64,000 bases of DNA from Nocardia vinacea NBRC 16497 (GCF_000308835.1 NZ_BAGN01000236.1:1-64000), one strand, 5' to 3'. Shown: positions 1 through 8,022, counted from the stretch's first letter. The notes: generated from the letters alone by a model not told the origin. A program made the numbers and translations.

Positions 1-88
1 GGTACCGGACAGCAAATCCGACGAAGCCGCGTGGATGGGCGCACAGGACGAGGGCCTCGGCTTCCATTCCCGCCCGCGCACAAAGTAA
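1..88 (+). CDS. 3' end of an unidentified gene (partial)
   Basis: An open frame enters from the window edge (first full codon at base 2) and stops at TAA 86-88. It reads about 28 residues, VPDSKSDEAAWMGAQDEG then LGFHSRPRTK. Most third codon positions are G or C, as in real genes here, which is the only support. The short acidic stretch followed by a basic tail is reminiscent of the C-termini of some Nudix proteins, but that is too little to name a family. It lies upstream of the succinate dehydrogenase operon on the same strand, with 271 bases between. Confidence 0.4.
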   Translation, partial: VPDSKSDEAAWMGAQDEGLGFHSRPRTK

Positions 89-359
89 TCCGGTTCGCGG
101 CCCCGACTCGACGCCGAGCGGGCCCGCGACCGTATCTGCTCGCAATACCGCTCTGATCTGCGCGGTGTAACGGGTTCACCACCCTGTGTGGCGACCAAAC
201 CTGGATCGAATGTGGCAGAAATCACGGCCCCCTAGGCGGGCCGGCTTTGCCGGGACCCCGCTCGAGCCATAGCGGGGGTGTCGTATGGTGCTCAGCATCA
301 CATTCGATTGCGGAGGTCACGGGGACCATCCGCACAGCAGATCAGCGAGGCATCCACCT

Positions 360-1190
360 GTGAGTGCCGCACCGACCGCCGCCCCGGAAACGGGCACCGG
401 CGTCTTCAGCAAGACCAGGGCCGCCATCTCCGCGCGCACACTGCGCACCGACCGGTGGTGGGTCCCACCGCTAGCAACCGCCGTCGGACTAGCCGCTTTC
501 GTCATCTACGCGACGATCAGATCGTATGTGCGAACGGCATATTGGGTTCCGGAGTACCACTACCTGACCCCGTTCTACTCACCGTGCGTGAGCAGCGACT
601 GCGTCGAGGGTTCCAGCCATTTCGGCGCATGGTTCGGCCACATCCCGGCGATCCTGCCGCTGGGCTTCCTGGTGCTGCCGTTCCTGCTCGGGTTCCGGCT
701 CACCTGCTACTACTACCGCAAGGCCTACTACCGCGCGGTGTGGTTCTCCCCGCCCGCGTGCGCGGTCGCCGAACCGCACGCCAAGTACACCGGCGAAACC
801 AAACTGCCCCTGATCATCCAGAACGCGCACCGCTACTTCTTCTATGTGGCCGTGCTGGTTTCGCTGATCAACACCTATGACGCGATCACCGCGTTCCACG
901 GCAAGACCGGCGGCGTCGGCTTCGGTCTCGGCAATATCGTCCTGGTCGGCAATGTGGTGCTGCTGTGGGCCTACACGCTGTCGTGCCATTCCTGCCGGCA
1001 CATCATGGGCGGCAAGCTCAAGCACTTCTCCGCCCACCCGGTGCGGTACTGGTTCTGGACCCAGGTCTCCAAGCTCAATACCCGCCATATGGCGCTGGCC
1101 TGGACCACCCTCGGCACGCTGGCGCTGACCGACTTCTACGTGATGTTGGTTGCCAGCGACACGATTTCGGATCTGCGGTTCATCAACTAA
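360..1190 (+). CDS. Succinate dehydrogenase membrane anchor subunit (Sdh1 type)
   Basis: Membrane anchor of the Sdh1-type complex, which passes electrons from succinate oxidation to the quinone pool. The protein of about 276 residues shows five hydrophobic spans, beginning near VPPLATAVGLAAFVIYA, ILPLGFLVLPFLLGF, FFYVAVLVSLINT, IVLVGNVVLLWAYTL and TTLGTLALTDFYVML. A Cys/His-rich turn (SCHSCRH) follows the fourth span. The identity rests on these spans and on the flavoprotein and Fe-S genes directly downstream; this order matches mycobacterial Rv0249c-Rv0248c-Rv0247c. I prefer GTG 360 because GCGAGG lies 9 nt upstream. An in-frame ATG at 285 would add 25 unlikely residues. Confidence 0.85.
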   Translation: MSAAPTAAPETGTGVFSKTRAAISARTLRTDRWWVPPLATAVGLAAFVIYATIRSYVRTAYWVPEYHYLTPFYSPCVSSDCVEGSSHFGAWFGHIPAILPLGFLVLPFLLGFRLTCYYYRKAYYRAVWFSPPACAVAEPHAKYTGETKLPLIIQNAHRYFFYVAVLVSLINTYDAITAFHGKTGGVGFGLGNIVLVGNVVLLWAYTLSCHSCRHIMGGKLKHFSAHPVRYWFWTQVSKLNTRHMALAWTTLGTLALTDFYVMLVASDTISDLRFIN

Positions 1191-1220
1191 CCGCCCTCAC
1201 AAACCAGGAGTTTCGCGGCC

Positions 1221-3161
1221 ATGCCAGAAGTGGAACGGCACAAGTACGACGTCGTCGTCATCGGTGCCGGGGGCGCCGGACTGCGCGCGGTGATCGAAGC
1301 ACGCGAACACGGTCTCTCCGTCGCGGTGGTGTGCAAGTCGTTGTTCGGCAAGGCGCACACCGTGATGGCCGAGGGCGGATGCGCCGCCTCGATGGGTAAT
1401 GCCAATGAAAAGGACAACTGGCAAGTCCATTTCAAGGACACCATGCGCGGTGGCAAGTTCCTCAACAACTGGCGGATGGCCGAACTGCACGCCCAGGAGG
1501 CACCCGACCGGGTGTGGGAACTGGAAACCTATGGGGCGCTGTTCGATCGGACCGCCGACGGCCGGATCAGCCAGCGCAACTTCGGCGGCCACACCTACCC
1601 GCGGCTGGCGCACGTCGGCGACCGCACCGGACTCGAGATCATCCGGACCATGCAGCAGAAGATCGTTTCGCTGCAGCAGGAGGATTTCGCGGAGACCGGC
1701 GACTACGAGTCACGCATCAAGGTTTTCGCCGAATGCACCATCACCGAATTGCTCAAGGACGGCGACCGGATCGCCGGTGCATTCGGATACTGGCGCGAGT
1801 CCGGTCGGTTCGTGCTGTTCGAGGCGCCCGCCGTGGTGGTCGCGACCGGCGGCATCGGCAAGTCCTACAAGGTCACCTCGAACTCGTGGGAGTACACCGG
1901 TGACGGCCACGCGCTGGCCCTGCGGGCAGGCGCGACGCTGATCAATATGGAGTTCCTGCAGTTCCATCCGACCGGCATGGTCTGGCCGCCCAGTGTGAAG
2001 GGCATTCTGGTCACCGAGGGTGTGCGCGGTGACGGTGGGGTGCTCAAGAACACCGAAGGCAAGCGGTTCATGTTCGAGTACATTCCGCCGGTCTTCAAGG
2101 GGCAGTATGCCGAGACCGAGGAAGAGGCCGATCAGTGGTTGCGCGATAACGACTCCGCCCGCCGCACACCGGATCTGCTGCCGCGCGACGAAGTGGCCCG
2201 CGCCATCAACTCGGAGGTGAAGGCGGGACGCGGCACCGAACACGGTGGTGTGTACCTGGATATCGCCTCGCGACTGCCCGCCGAGGAGATCCGGCGGCGG
2301 CTGCCCTCGATGCACCATCAGTTCAAAGAGCTTGCGGACGTGGACATTACGAAGGAGCCGATGGAGGTCGGTCCGACGTGCCACTACGTGATGGGCGGAA
2401 TCGAGGTCGATCCGGATACCGGCGCGGCGACCGTACCCGGATTGTTCGCCGCGGGCGAGTGTTCCGGCGGTATGCACGGCTCGAACCGGCTCGGCGGCAA
2501 TTCGCTGTCCGATCTGCTGGTATTCGGTCGACGGGCCGGACTCGGCGCCGCGACCTACGTCGAACAACTGTCCGCGCGCCCCGCGGTGGCCGATGTCGAT
2601 ATCGACGCGGCCGCGAAAGCCGCTGTGGCGCCGTTCGATCCGCCCGCCGAAGGGACCGGCGAGAACCCGTACACCCTGCACACCGATCTGCAGCAGGCCA
2701 TGAACGATCTGGTCGGCATCATCCGCAAAGAACACGAGTTGCAAGAGGCGATCGAGCGCCTCGCGGAACTGCGGACCCGTTTCAACGGCGTGACGGTGGA
2801 GGGCCATCGGCAGTTCAATCCGGGCTGGCATCTTGCCCTCGACCTGCGCAATATGCTGCTGATCAGCGAATGTGTCGCGCAGGCGGCACTTTTGCGAACC
2901 GAAAGTCGCGGCGGACACACCCGCGACGACTTCCCCGCGATGGATCCGGAGTGGCGCAACAAGCTGCTGGTGTGCGCGATCGATCCAGCCGATGCGGACG
3001 GACCGGTGCCCGGCGTGCGGGTCACCCCGGAGGACCAGATCCCGATGCGGGACGATCTGCTCGCGCTCTTCGATCTGGGTGAGCTCGAAAAGTATTACAA
3101 CTCAGCCGATCTCGCCTCCCATCCGGCAGGTTCGGTTTCGGCCACGGAAGGCGAGGCGTAA
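1221..3161 (+). CDS. sdhA: Succinate dehydrogenase/fumarate reductase flavoprotein subunit
   Basis: Catalytic FAD subunit that oxidises succinate to fumarate. The 646-residue protein begins with a Rossmann dinucleotide fold (GAGGAG at 15-20). It carries the flavoprotein signatures NMEFLQFHPTG and TEGVRGDGG in the middle, the HGSNRLGGNSLSDLLVFG segment near 420-440, and the helical C-terminal domain typical of SdhA/FrdA. Length is normal for the Sdh1 family. ATG 1221 has AGGAG about 10 nt upstream, and the gene follows the membrane anchor by 30 nt. The Fe-S subunit starts 2 nt after its stop, so the subunits are probably co-translated. Confidence 0.96.
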   Translation: MPEVERHKYDVVVIGAGGAGLRAVIEAREHGLSVAVVCKSLFGKAHTVMAEGGCAASMGNANEKDNWQVHFKDTMRGGKFLNNWRMAELHAQEAPDRVWELETYGALFDRTADGRISQRNFGGHTYPRLAHVGDRTGLEIIRTMQQKIVSLQQEDFAETGDYESRIKVFAECTITELLKDGDRIAGAFGYWRESGRFVLFEAPAVVVATGGIGKSYKVTSNSWEYTGDGHALALRAGATLINMEFLQFHPTGMVWPPSVKGILVTEGVRGDGGVLKNTEGKRFMFEYIPPVFKGQYAETEEEADQWLRDNDSARRTPDLLPRDEVARAINSEVKAGRGTEHGGVYLDIASRLPAEEIRRRLPSMHHQFKELADVDITKEPMEVGPTCHYVMGGIEVDPDTGAATVPGLFAAGECSGGMHGSNRLGGNSLSDLLVFGRRAGLGAATYVEQLSARPAVADVDIDAAAKAAVAPFDPPAEGTGENPYTLHTDLQQAMNDLVGIIRKEHELQEAIERLAELRTRFNGVTVEGHRQFNPGWHLALDLRNMLLISECVAQAALLRTESRGGHTRDDFPAMDPEWRNKLLVCAIDPADADGPVPGVRVTPEDQIPMRDDLLALFDLGELEKYYNSADLASHPAGSVSATEGEA

Positions 3162-3163
3162 GA

Positions 3164-3910
3164 ATGGGTTACGACGCCAAATTCCGCGTGTGGCGCGGTG
3201 ATATCGACGGCGGGGAACTGCACGACTTCACCGTCCTGGTGAACGAGGGCGAGGTGGTGCTCGACATCATCCACCGGCTGCAGGCCACCCAGGCCCCGGA
3301 TCTCGCGGTGCGGTGGAATTGTAAAGCGGGCAAATGCGGTTCGTGTTCGGCCGAGGTGAACGGTCGGCCGCGGCTGCTGTGCATGACCCGGATGTCGACC
3401 TTCCAGCCGGACGAGCTGATCACCGTCACGCCGATGCGCACCTTTCCGGTGATCCGCGATCTGGTGACCGATGTGTCGTTCAACTACCAGAAGGCAAGGG
3501 AGATACCGTCTTTCACGCCGCCTGAGGATCTGAAGCCGGGCGACTACCGGATGCAGCAGGTCGATGTGGAGCGCTCCCAGGAGTTCCGCAAGTGCATCGA
3601 ATGTTTCCTGTGCCAGAACACCTGTCACGTGGTCCGCGACCACGAGGAGAACAAGGAAGCGTTCGCCGGTCCGCGCTTCCTGATGCGGATCGCCGAATTG
3701 GAGATGCATCCACTCGACGTGGCCGACCGTCGCGATCTGGCTCAGGAAGATCAGGGGCTCGGGCTCTGCAATATCACCAAATGCTGCACCGAGGTCTGCC
3801 CGGAGCACATCAAGATCACCGACAATGCCCTGATTCCGATGAAGGAGCGGGTGGCGGACAAGAAGTACGATCCACTGGTCTGGTTGGGCAACAAGCTCTT
3901 CCGGCGCTGA
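3164..3910 (+). CDS. sdhB: Succinate dehydrogenase/fumarate reductase iron-sulfur subunit
   Basis: Electron-transfer subunit linking the flavin to the membrane quinone site. The 248-residue protein has a ferredoxin-like N-terminal domain with 2Fe-2S ligands Cys53, Cys58, Cys61 and Cys73 (CKAGKCGSC motif). The C-terminal domain holds CIECFLCQNTC (Cys144, 147, 150, 154) and LCNITKCCTEVCP (Cys202, 207, 208, 212) for the 4Fe-4S and remaining clusters. All expected ligands are present. It starts 2 nt after the sdhA stop, and a GC-rich hairpin follows its stop, so it is the last gene of the operon. Confidence 0.96.
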   Translation: MGYDAKFRVWRGDIDGGELHDFTVLVNEGEVVLDIIHRLQATQAPDLAVRWNCKAGKCGSCSAEVNGRPRLLCMTRMSTFQPDELITVTPMRTFPVIRDLVTDVSFNYQKAREIPSFTPPEDLKPGDYRMQQVDVERSQEFRKCIECFLCQNTCHVVRDHEENKEAFAGPRFLMRIAELEMHPLDVADRRDLAQEDQGLGLCNITKCCTEVCPEHIKITDNALIPMKERVADKKYDPLVWLGNKLFRR

Positions 3911-3927
3911 TCAACCGATATTGGACC

Positions 3928-3956
3928 ACCGGCCGGGGTAAGAACACCCGGCCGGT
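3928..3956 (+). terminator. Hairpin after the sdh operon
   Basis: Perfect 10-bp stem ACCGGCCGGG/CCCGGCCGGT with a 9-nt loop, 17 nt after the sdhB stop. There is no clear T run, as is common for actinobacterial terminators. It also lies beyond the end of the convergent small gene at 3967. Confidence 0.6.
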
Positions 3957-3966
3957 TGGCGCACCC

Positions 3967-4248
3967 TTATAACAACGCGACAACCCCGACGGCGACGACC
4001 CACACGAGCACCCCGACGAAAAGCGCCGAGAGGAACGAGCCGGTCAGGACGAATACGCCGACCGCGGACACCGCGAAAAGCAGTGCCACGATCAGCCATT
4101 CAACCCAATCGCCCGGCCGCAATTTCTTGTACCGGGGATGGGAACTCTTGAGCCCACGGTCCACAAGATGTGGGCTACCCGTAATGACCCTCGGCAAACG
4201 CGATTTCGTTGTCGAATCTGCGCTAATTCGTGATCTTTCCGAGCACAT
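3967..4248 (-). CDS. Small two-span membrane protein of unknown function
   Basis: Short ORF of up to 93 residues. The C-terminal half has two strong hydrophobic spans (WLIVALLFAVSAVGVFVL and FLSALFVGVLVWVVAVGVVAL) after a basic segment RYKKLRPGDW, so a membrane protein with a cytoplasmic positive N-terminus is likely. The first 35-40 residues look less protein-like and the true start may be further inside. It converges on the sdh operon and lies downstream of the DUF397 genes, from which a hairpin separates it. I do not recognise the family. Confidence 0.5.
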   Translation of the reverse strand: MCSERSRISADSTTKSRLPRVITGSPHLVDRGLKSSHPRYKKLRPGDWVEWLIVALLFAVSAVGVFVLTGSFLSALFVGVLVWVVAVGVVALL

Positions 4249-4289
4249 CCGATCAATACGGCGGGACCCAGTCTGCCGTCAGGTGACAG

Positions 4290-4317
4290 GACCCGGCGGA
4301 CACGACACCGCCGGGTC
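4290..4317 (-). terminator. Hairpin after the XRE/DUF397 genes
   Basis: Perfect 10-bp stem GACCCGGCGG/CCGCCGGGTC with an 8-nt loop, just past the stop of the last DUF397 gene on the minus strand. No T tract. Confidence 0.6.
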
Positions 4318-4324
4318 GGTCGCC

Positions 4325-4552
4325 CTATGACTCGGGCCGGTCGAACTCACCATCGTGCACACCCGCCGTGAAAGCGGCCCATTCACCGGGAGTGAAGACC
4401 AGAACCGGCCCGTCCGGGTCCTTACCGTCGCGCAGCGCCACGTGCCCGGCATCCAATAGCGCCACCTCGACGCTGTCCTTACCCGCGCCCTCGCCGGCTT
4501 TACGCCAGACCGCACCGGTCAAATCTACTTTCGCCCCGTCATTGATGCTCAC
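4325..4552 (-). CDS. DUF397 domain protein, second of a tandem pair
   Basis: A 75-residue protein that is essentially one DUF397 domain: W near the N-terminus, then KDSVEVALLD, VALRDGKDPDGPVLVF and GEWAAFTAGVHDGEFD. DUF397 proteins usually stand beside XRE regulators of the WhiJ/AbaA type and act as small partners of them; the role here is inferred from that context. The Cys that commonly precedes VEVA is replaced by Ser (KDSVEVA), while the neighbouring copy keeps it (KDCVEVA). It is the last gene of a three-gene minus-strand set: XRE regulator, DUF397, DUF397. Confidence 0.85.
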   Translation of the reverse strand: MSINDGAKVDLTGAVWRKAGEGAGKDSVEVALLDAGHVALRDGKDPDGPVLVFTPGEWAAFTAGVHDGEFDRPES

Positions 4553-4564
4553 GCCCGCAACTCC

Positions 4565-4762
4565 TCAGAACTCGCCGCCCGCAACACCTGCGGTGAAAGC
4601 GTCCCATGCGCCCGTACCGAAGACGAGGGCAGGTCCACCGGGATTTTTGCTGTCGCGCACGCCGACCCGGCCGCCGGCGAGAAATGCGACCTCGACGCAG
4701 TCCTTGCCCGCACCGCTGTGCATGCTCTTGAACCATTGCGCGCCAACCAAATCCATACTCAT
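4565..4762 (-). CDS. DUF397 domain protein, first of a tandem pair
   Basis: A 65-residue single-domain DUF397 protein with WFKS, GKDCVEVAFL, VGVRDSKNPGGPALVF and AWDAFTAGVAGGEF. Its ATG overlaps the stop of the XRE gene in an ATGA junction (4759-4762), so translation is coupled and partnership with that regulator is likely. It is about half identical by eye to the following DUF397 gene, suggesting a local duplication. Confidence 0.88.
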   Translation of the reverse strand: MSMDLVGAQWFKSMHSGAGKDCVEVAFLAGGRVGVRDSKNPGGPALVFGTGAWDAFTAGVAGGEF

Positions 4763-5688
4763 GCCACATACTCCTTCGCTATCTGCCGGAGCAGATGTCT
4801 ACTGGGTTGAATATCCAGCGCGCAGCGCTGGAGGCACTCGTGCGCACGCTCGTACCGCCGTACATCAGCATGTCTTTCGAGGTAGAGATCCCCCGTGAAG
4901 CCCTCTGCGTACACAACCGGCGGCTCGACCGGCTGGCCTTTGCCATCGATACCGAATTCGAGAACTGTGAACGGTCCGGTGGACACTCCGAGCGGAACAC
5001 CGGCCGCGAACGGCAGAATACGCAGGGAGATATTGGGTTGGGTGCTGATATCGGCAAGATGACGTAGCTGCGCCGCCATCACTTTGGCGCCACCGACCAC
5101 CCGGCGCAAAACCGACTCGTGCAGGATTACGTTCACCGTAGCCGGTGCGACCTTGCGGGTGATCAAAGCCTGCCGCTGCATACGCAATTGGACCCGGCGC
5201 TCGATCTCCGCGTCCGAATCATCCGGGTAGCCGAGACGATTGAGTGCCCTTGCGTAGTCTGCAATCTGAAGTAGGCCGAGTACGATTTCGGATTGGTAGG
5301 AGGTGAGTTTCTGAGCCGATGCCTCCAAACCGACATAGACGTCGAAGTTTTCGGGGATGAGATCGCCGTAGGCATGCCACCAACTCTTGACGGCGGCTTG
5401 TTGGGCCAGGCCCTTCAGACCATCGGACAATTCGTCCGGTATGCCGTAGATACGACACAGTTCTTGGATATCGATCGTTCGGATGCGGTCGGCCTGGCCT
5501 TTTTCCAAGCGCTGCAACGTGCTTGCGCCCCACTCCATCAGCCTGGATGCCTCCGCGATGGTGAGACCCGACTGGGTGCGCCAGTCCCGGAGATACCTGC
5601 CGAGCTGGCGTCTGGGTAGAGTGGAGGCGGCGTTCTCAGGGGATAGCCGGTCCGGGGTTGCCGACGCTCTTGCCGAATTCGCTGACAC
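4759..5688 (-). CDS. XRE-family regulator with DUF5753 domain (WhiJ-like)
   Basis: A 309-residue DNA-binding protein. Residues 29-83 form a helix-turn-helix of the XRE type (LGRYLRDWRTQSGLTIAEAS, then GASTLQRLEKGQA). The rest matches the DUF5753 effector region (SYQSEIVLGLLQIADYARAL, RRVQLRMQRQALI, ILPFAAG, VVYAEGFTGDLYLE). The family controls development and stress genes in Streptomyces; targets here are unknown. It starts at GTG 5688 with GGAG 6 nt upstream. It heads an operon with two DUF397 genes and is transcribed away from a set of small unknown genes, with one repeat copy (5704-5769) over its promoter region. Confidence 0.93.
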   Translation of the reverse strand: MSANSARASATPDRLSPENAASTLPRRQLGRYLRDWRTQSGLTIAEASRLMEWGASTLQRLEKGQADRIRTIDIQELCRIYGIPDELSDGLKGLAQQAAVKSWWHAYGDLIPENFDVYVGLEASAQKLTSYQSEIVLGLLQIADYARALNRLGYPDDSDAEIERRVQLRMQRQALITRKVAPATVNVILHESVLRRVVGGAKVMAAQLRHLADISTQPNISLRILPFAAGVPLGVSTGPFTVLEFGIDGKGQPVEPPVVYAEGFTGDLYLERHADVRRYERAHECLQRCALDIQPSRHLLRQIAKEYVA

Positions 5689-5703
5689 AGCACGCTCCGT
5701 TCT

Positions 5704-5769
5704 GTATTCAATTGCGATGTTCGCGGGCGCCTACGTGGTTGCGCAGGCTTCCGCCACCGGGCCCGTCGC
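5704..5769 (+). repeat. Diverged direct repeat, copy A
   Basis: Copy A of a 66-nt direct repeat. It begins GTATTCAATTGCGATG and aligns without gaps to 6085-6150 with 14 mismatches counted by hand. It lies 16 nt upstream of the XRE gene's start on the opposite strand. Confidence 0.7.
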
Positions 5770-6084
5770 TCACGCGATGCGCCCTGCGACATGGTTCGCT
5801 CGCTACGCTCGCTCACGTCGCGGGCTCGGATGCAAACCCAACGGTTGCTCCGGGTCGACCCCCACAAGCTCGGTTTCCCCGGCACTTCGCTTGGGCAGAG
5901 AGCTCTTTCGTCCACTATGGAGAATCCTCCCTTCCCTGCTGGGTTTTGTGCTGGGAATTCGCCTCAAATCTTTGGATATCCACGAAGGACGCTGTTCGTG
6001 ACCTGCCGCGATGGTGTGCTGGGAGTGTGCCCGGAGCGGAACAGGCGCCTTTCCCTCCTCCTGTGAAACCTCCGGGCGCGCACA

Positions 6085-6150
6085 GTATTCGATGGCGACG
6101 CTCGCGGCGCCCTCCGTGGTCACGCAAGCTACCGCCTCCGGGCGCGTCGC
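6085..6150 (+). repeat. Diverged direct repeat, copy B
   Basis: Copy B, beginning GTATTCGATGGCGACG, 381 bases downstream of copy A and in the same orientation. It lies just upstream of the small unknown gene at 6188. An in-frame ATG at 6092 would make copy B the first codons of that gene, but it has no ribosome binding site. Confidence 0.7.
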
Positions 6151-6187
6151 GAGCGTCGCAGGAATCGCACCGAAGGAACGAGGAGTC

Positions 6188-6511
6188 ATGGCTGTTAGTG
6201 TCATAGCGTCGTCCTTGATGACCAGCGATTTGACCCCGCATCGTGCCCGCAGCGTCGGGCAGGAGAGCTGGGTGGTTTCCTATTTGCCCGGACGCACGCT
6301 GACCTGCGACCAGGCGGTTGCCGCGTTGAAGGTTGCTGAGGTGGTGCCATCGCTGTTCGCCGCGGTCGGCGATCTCGCGGACGAGGTCGGCCTGACCGTA
6401 CTCGAGGCGCTCGGTATGGCCGTTCGACAGGCCCCGTGGGACCAGGGACCGATTTCCCGGTACACCCGACAAGTCCGGGCGGTGCGCCGCCGGGCGGAGG
6501 TCGTCGCCTGA
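6188..6511 (+). CDS. Small unknown protein, first of an overlapping cassette
   Basis: About 107 residues, soluble, with motifs ESWVVSYLPGRTLT and RYTRQVRAVRRRAE; the basic C-terminus could bind nucleic acid. I do not recognise a named family. I have the impression that similar proteins occur near XRE/DUF397 loci in Nocardia, but could not check. ATG 6188 is chosen because purine-rich AAGGAACGAGGAG precedes it, although AGGAG itself is only 2 nt away. An upstream in-frame ATG at 6092 would include repeat copy B. Its stop overlaps the next start by one base (TGATG). Confidence 0.65.
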   Translation: MAVSVIASSLMTSDLTPHRARSVGQESWVVSYLPGRTLTCDQAVAALKVAEVVPSLFAAVGDLADEVGLTVLEALGMAVRQAPWDQGPISRYTRQVRAVRRRAEVVA

Positions 6512-6717
6512 TGCAACTCACCAACCTGCACATGCCGGTCGCATCCCTATTGGCCTGCGGAAACGACCCTGGTGTGCTGACAACCGAACAAGCCCACGCC
6601 GCAATGCAGTTGCATATCGACTGCACCGTCGACCGGTGCCGGGTCCGCCGTGCGGCGCGGACCACGCTGGTCGAGGCGGGCAAATGTGTGCTGGACGAGC
6701 GCGCCCTGCCGTTATGA
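6511..6717 (+). CDS. Small unknown protein with four cysteines
   Basis: A 68-residue soluble protein beginning MQLTNLHMPVASLLACGNDP. Two Cys (CTVDRC) sit eight to ten residues before a basic stretch RVRRAARTTLVEAGKCVLDE, so metal or redox chemistry is possible but not shown. The ATG overlaps the preceding stop by one base, and its own stop overlaps the next possible start (ATGA at 6714). This tight packing suggests coupled translation with its neighbours. The family is unrecognised. Confidence 0.65.
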   Translation: MQLTNLHMPVASLLACGNDPGVLTTEQAHAAMQLHIDCTVDRCRVRRAARTTLVEAGKCVLDERALPL

Positions 6718-6977
6718 GGCCCGCTGCCGAACCACCGGGTGTCCCGGAGGTGCTTGCCGACTGCATTCGGGTGCTGCGCTGGGTGACCGCCGAGTCTGTG
6801 TCATATCGACGTCACGCTGTCGCGCAGACGAAATACGGCCTGCCGAAACGAGCTGTCCGGCGGATCCGCTCAGTGCCAGGTGTGATCGGTGAGCGGGGTG
6901 CGCGGGCCGAACTTCGGCTTGTGCGCGTAACCGCTGATCTCCAGCAGGCGGACGGCCCGATAGCGATGTGGCCGTAG
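6714..6977 (+). CDS. Possible third small gene of the cassette
   Basis: Frame of 87 codons from ATG 6714, overlapping the previous stop as ATGA. The first third (VPEVLADCIRVLRWVTAE) looks protein-like. The last third runs over the 3' end of the convergent glycosylase gene (6870 onward) and may be read only as antisense. Either this is a real overlapping gene, or a shorter gene has lost its stop, or the ATGA overlap is chance. Low certainty. Confidence 0.3.
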   Translation: MRPAAEPPGVPEVLADCIRVLRWVTAESVSYRRHAVAQTKYGLPKRAVRRIRSVPGVIGERGARAELRLVRVTADLQQADGPIAMWP

Positions 6978-7925
6978 CGGTTCCAGATATTCGACCATCG
7001 CGTCGTCGTCGATGGGTTCACCGAGCAGCGTCCAGCCGACGATGGCCGCCAGGTGGTAGTCGCCGACCGAGAGGGCATCCGCGTCACCGAAGGCGCGCTG
7101 CCCGATCTCGGCGGCGGTCCACACGCCGATACCGGGCACCGTGCGCAGGCGGCGGGCGGCTTCGGCCGGACTTTCGGCCGCCGCCCGCTCCAGCGCGTCC
7201 GCCACCCGGGCCGCGCGCACGATCGTCTGCGCGCGCTGCGGCCCGACATTGGCGCGGTGCCAGGTCCAGGACGGGATCTTGCGCCAGGTATCGGCGTCGG
7301 GTGGCAGCAGCAGTCCGGCCGGTGCTGGGCCGGGTGCGGGAGAGCCGAACTGTCGCACCAGCTTTCGCCAGGATGCGCGGGCGGAGACGGTGTGCACCTT
7401 CTGTTCCAGCACGGCCGGGACCAAGGCCTCGAAGACCAGACCGGTGCACAGCATGCGCAGCCCGGGAAAGCGGCGGTGCGCGTCGACGATCTTCGGATGT
7501 TCGGGGGCGAAGTCGGAAACGTCCTCGTCCAGGCACAGCATGTGATCGAGGCCGTCGAGGAATTCGGCCGCTCCTGGACCCCAGGCGCGGGCGTCGACGG
7601 TTTGGCGATCGGCTTGGATAAGACGGTAGGTGACCGGGCCGGTCGGCATTCGAGAGGCGTGCCAGTGCGCGCCGTCATGGGCGACCTGGTGACACGGGTC
7701 ACCGCGGCCGCGGGACAGTGGCGCGAGGGTGGGCGCGAGATCGATCGGCCGCTCGGCCGTGATCGTCCTGGTCAGGCCGGTCCGGTTCAGGTCCGGCGCG
7801 GCCGTCTGATTGCGCACCGCCTCATTGTGCCCCCGTAGGTGGGCGGCGAGCGCGCGGGTCTCGAATGTTGCCCGGCTCACAATTATTTCGGTCCTAATGC
7901 GCGATTTGTCATACAGATTCGGCAT
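6870..7925 (-). CDS. DNA-3-methyladenine glycosylase 2-like HhH-GPD protein
   Basis: Base-excision repair glycosylase that removes alkylated purines. The 351-residue protein has an N-terminal AlkA-like region and a C-terminal helix-hairpin-helix/GPD fold: LRTVPGIGVWTAAEIGQRAF (hairpin), then DALSVGDYHL, where Asp289 is the expected catalytic residue. Length is longer than E. coli AlkA (282) but usual for actinobacterial members. The start is uncertain. ATG 7925 lacks a ribosome binding site, and GTG 7880 (residue 16) is an alternative. It is monocistronic, divergent from a 34-aa peptide gene. Confidence 0.85.
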   Translation of the reverse strand: MPNLYDKSRIRTEIIVSRATFETRALAAHLRGHNEAVRNQTAAPDLNRTGLTRTITAERPIDLAPTLAPLSRGRGDPCHQVAHDGAHWHASRMPTGPVTYRLIQADRQTVDARAWGPGAAEFLDGLDHMLCLDEDVSDFAPEHPKIVDAHRRFPGLRMLCTGLVFEALVPAVLEQKVHTVSARASWRKLVRQFGSPAPGPAPAGLLLPPDADTWRKIPSWTWHRANVGPQRAQTIVRAARVADALERAAAESPAEAARRLRTVPGIGVWTAAEIGQRAFGDADALSVGDYHLAAIVGWTLLGEPIDDDAMVEYLEPLRPHRYRAVRLLEISGYAHKPKFGPRTPLTDHTWH

Positions 7926-8022
7926 AACCGCAGATCGCCGCTATTTTGTAACGCGGATAATTAGCGTGGCGATATTGATGCGTTCGGCAAACAGCTGGCA
8001 GTCGCCATATCGGAGGTACGAA

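Larger units (their letters stand above)
5689..6187. other. 500-base divergent spacer between the XRE gene and small-gene cassette
   Basis: No convincing gene was seen. The spacer holds two diverged direct copies of a 66-nt segment (5704-5769 and 6085-6150, 52 of 66 positions identical by hand alignment). One copy is just upstream of each divergent gene. Between them is a short internal repeat CGCTCGCTA/CGCTCGCTC near 5800. The copies read YSIAMFAGAYVVAQASATG and YSMATLAAPSVVTQATASG in matching frames, with several silent or conservative changes. They may therefore be remnants of a duplicated coding start, or duplicated regulatory DNA. Confidence 0.6.

Noticed and set aside
1710..2918. 402-codon minus-strand ORF opposite sdhA
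   Set aside because: Complement of a conserved flavoprotein and low-complexity; a shadow frame.
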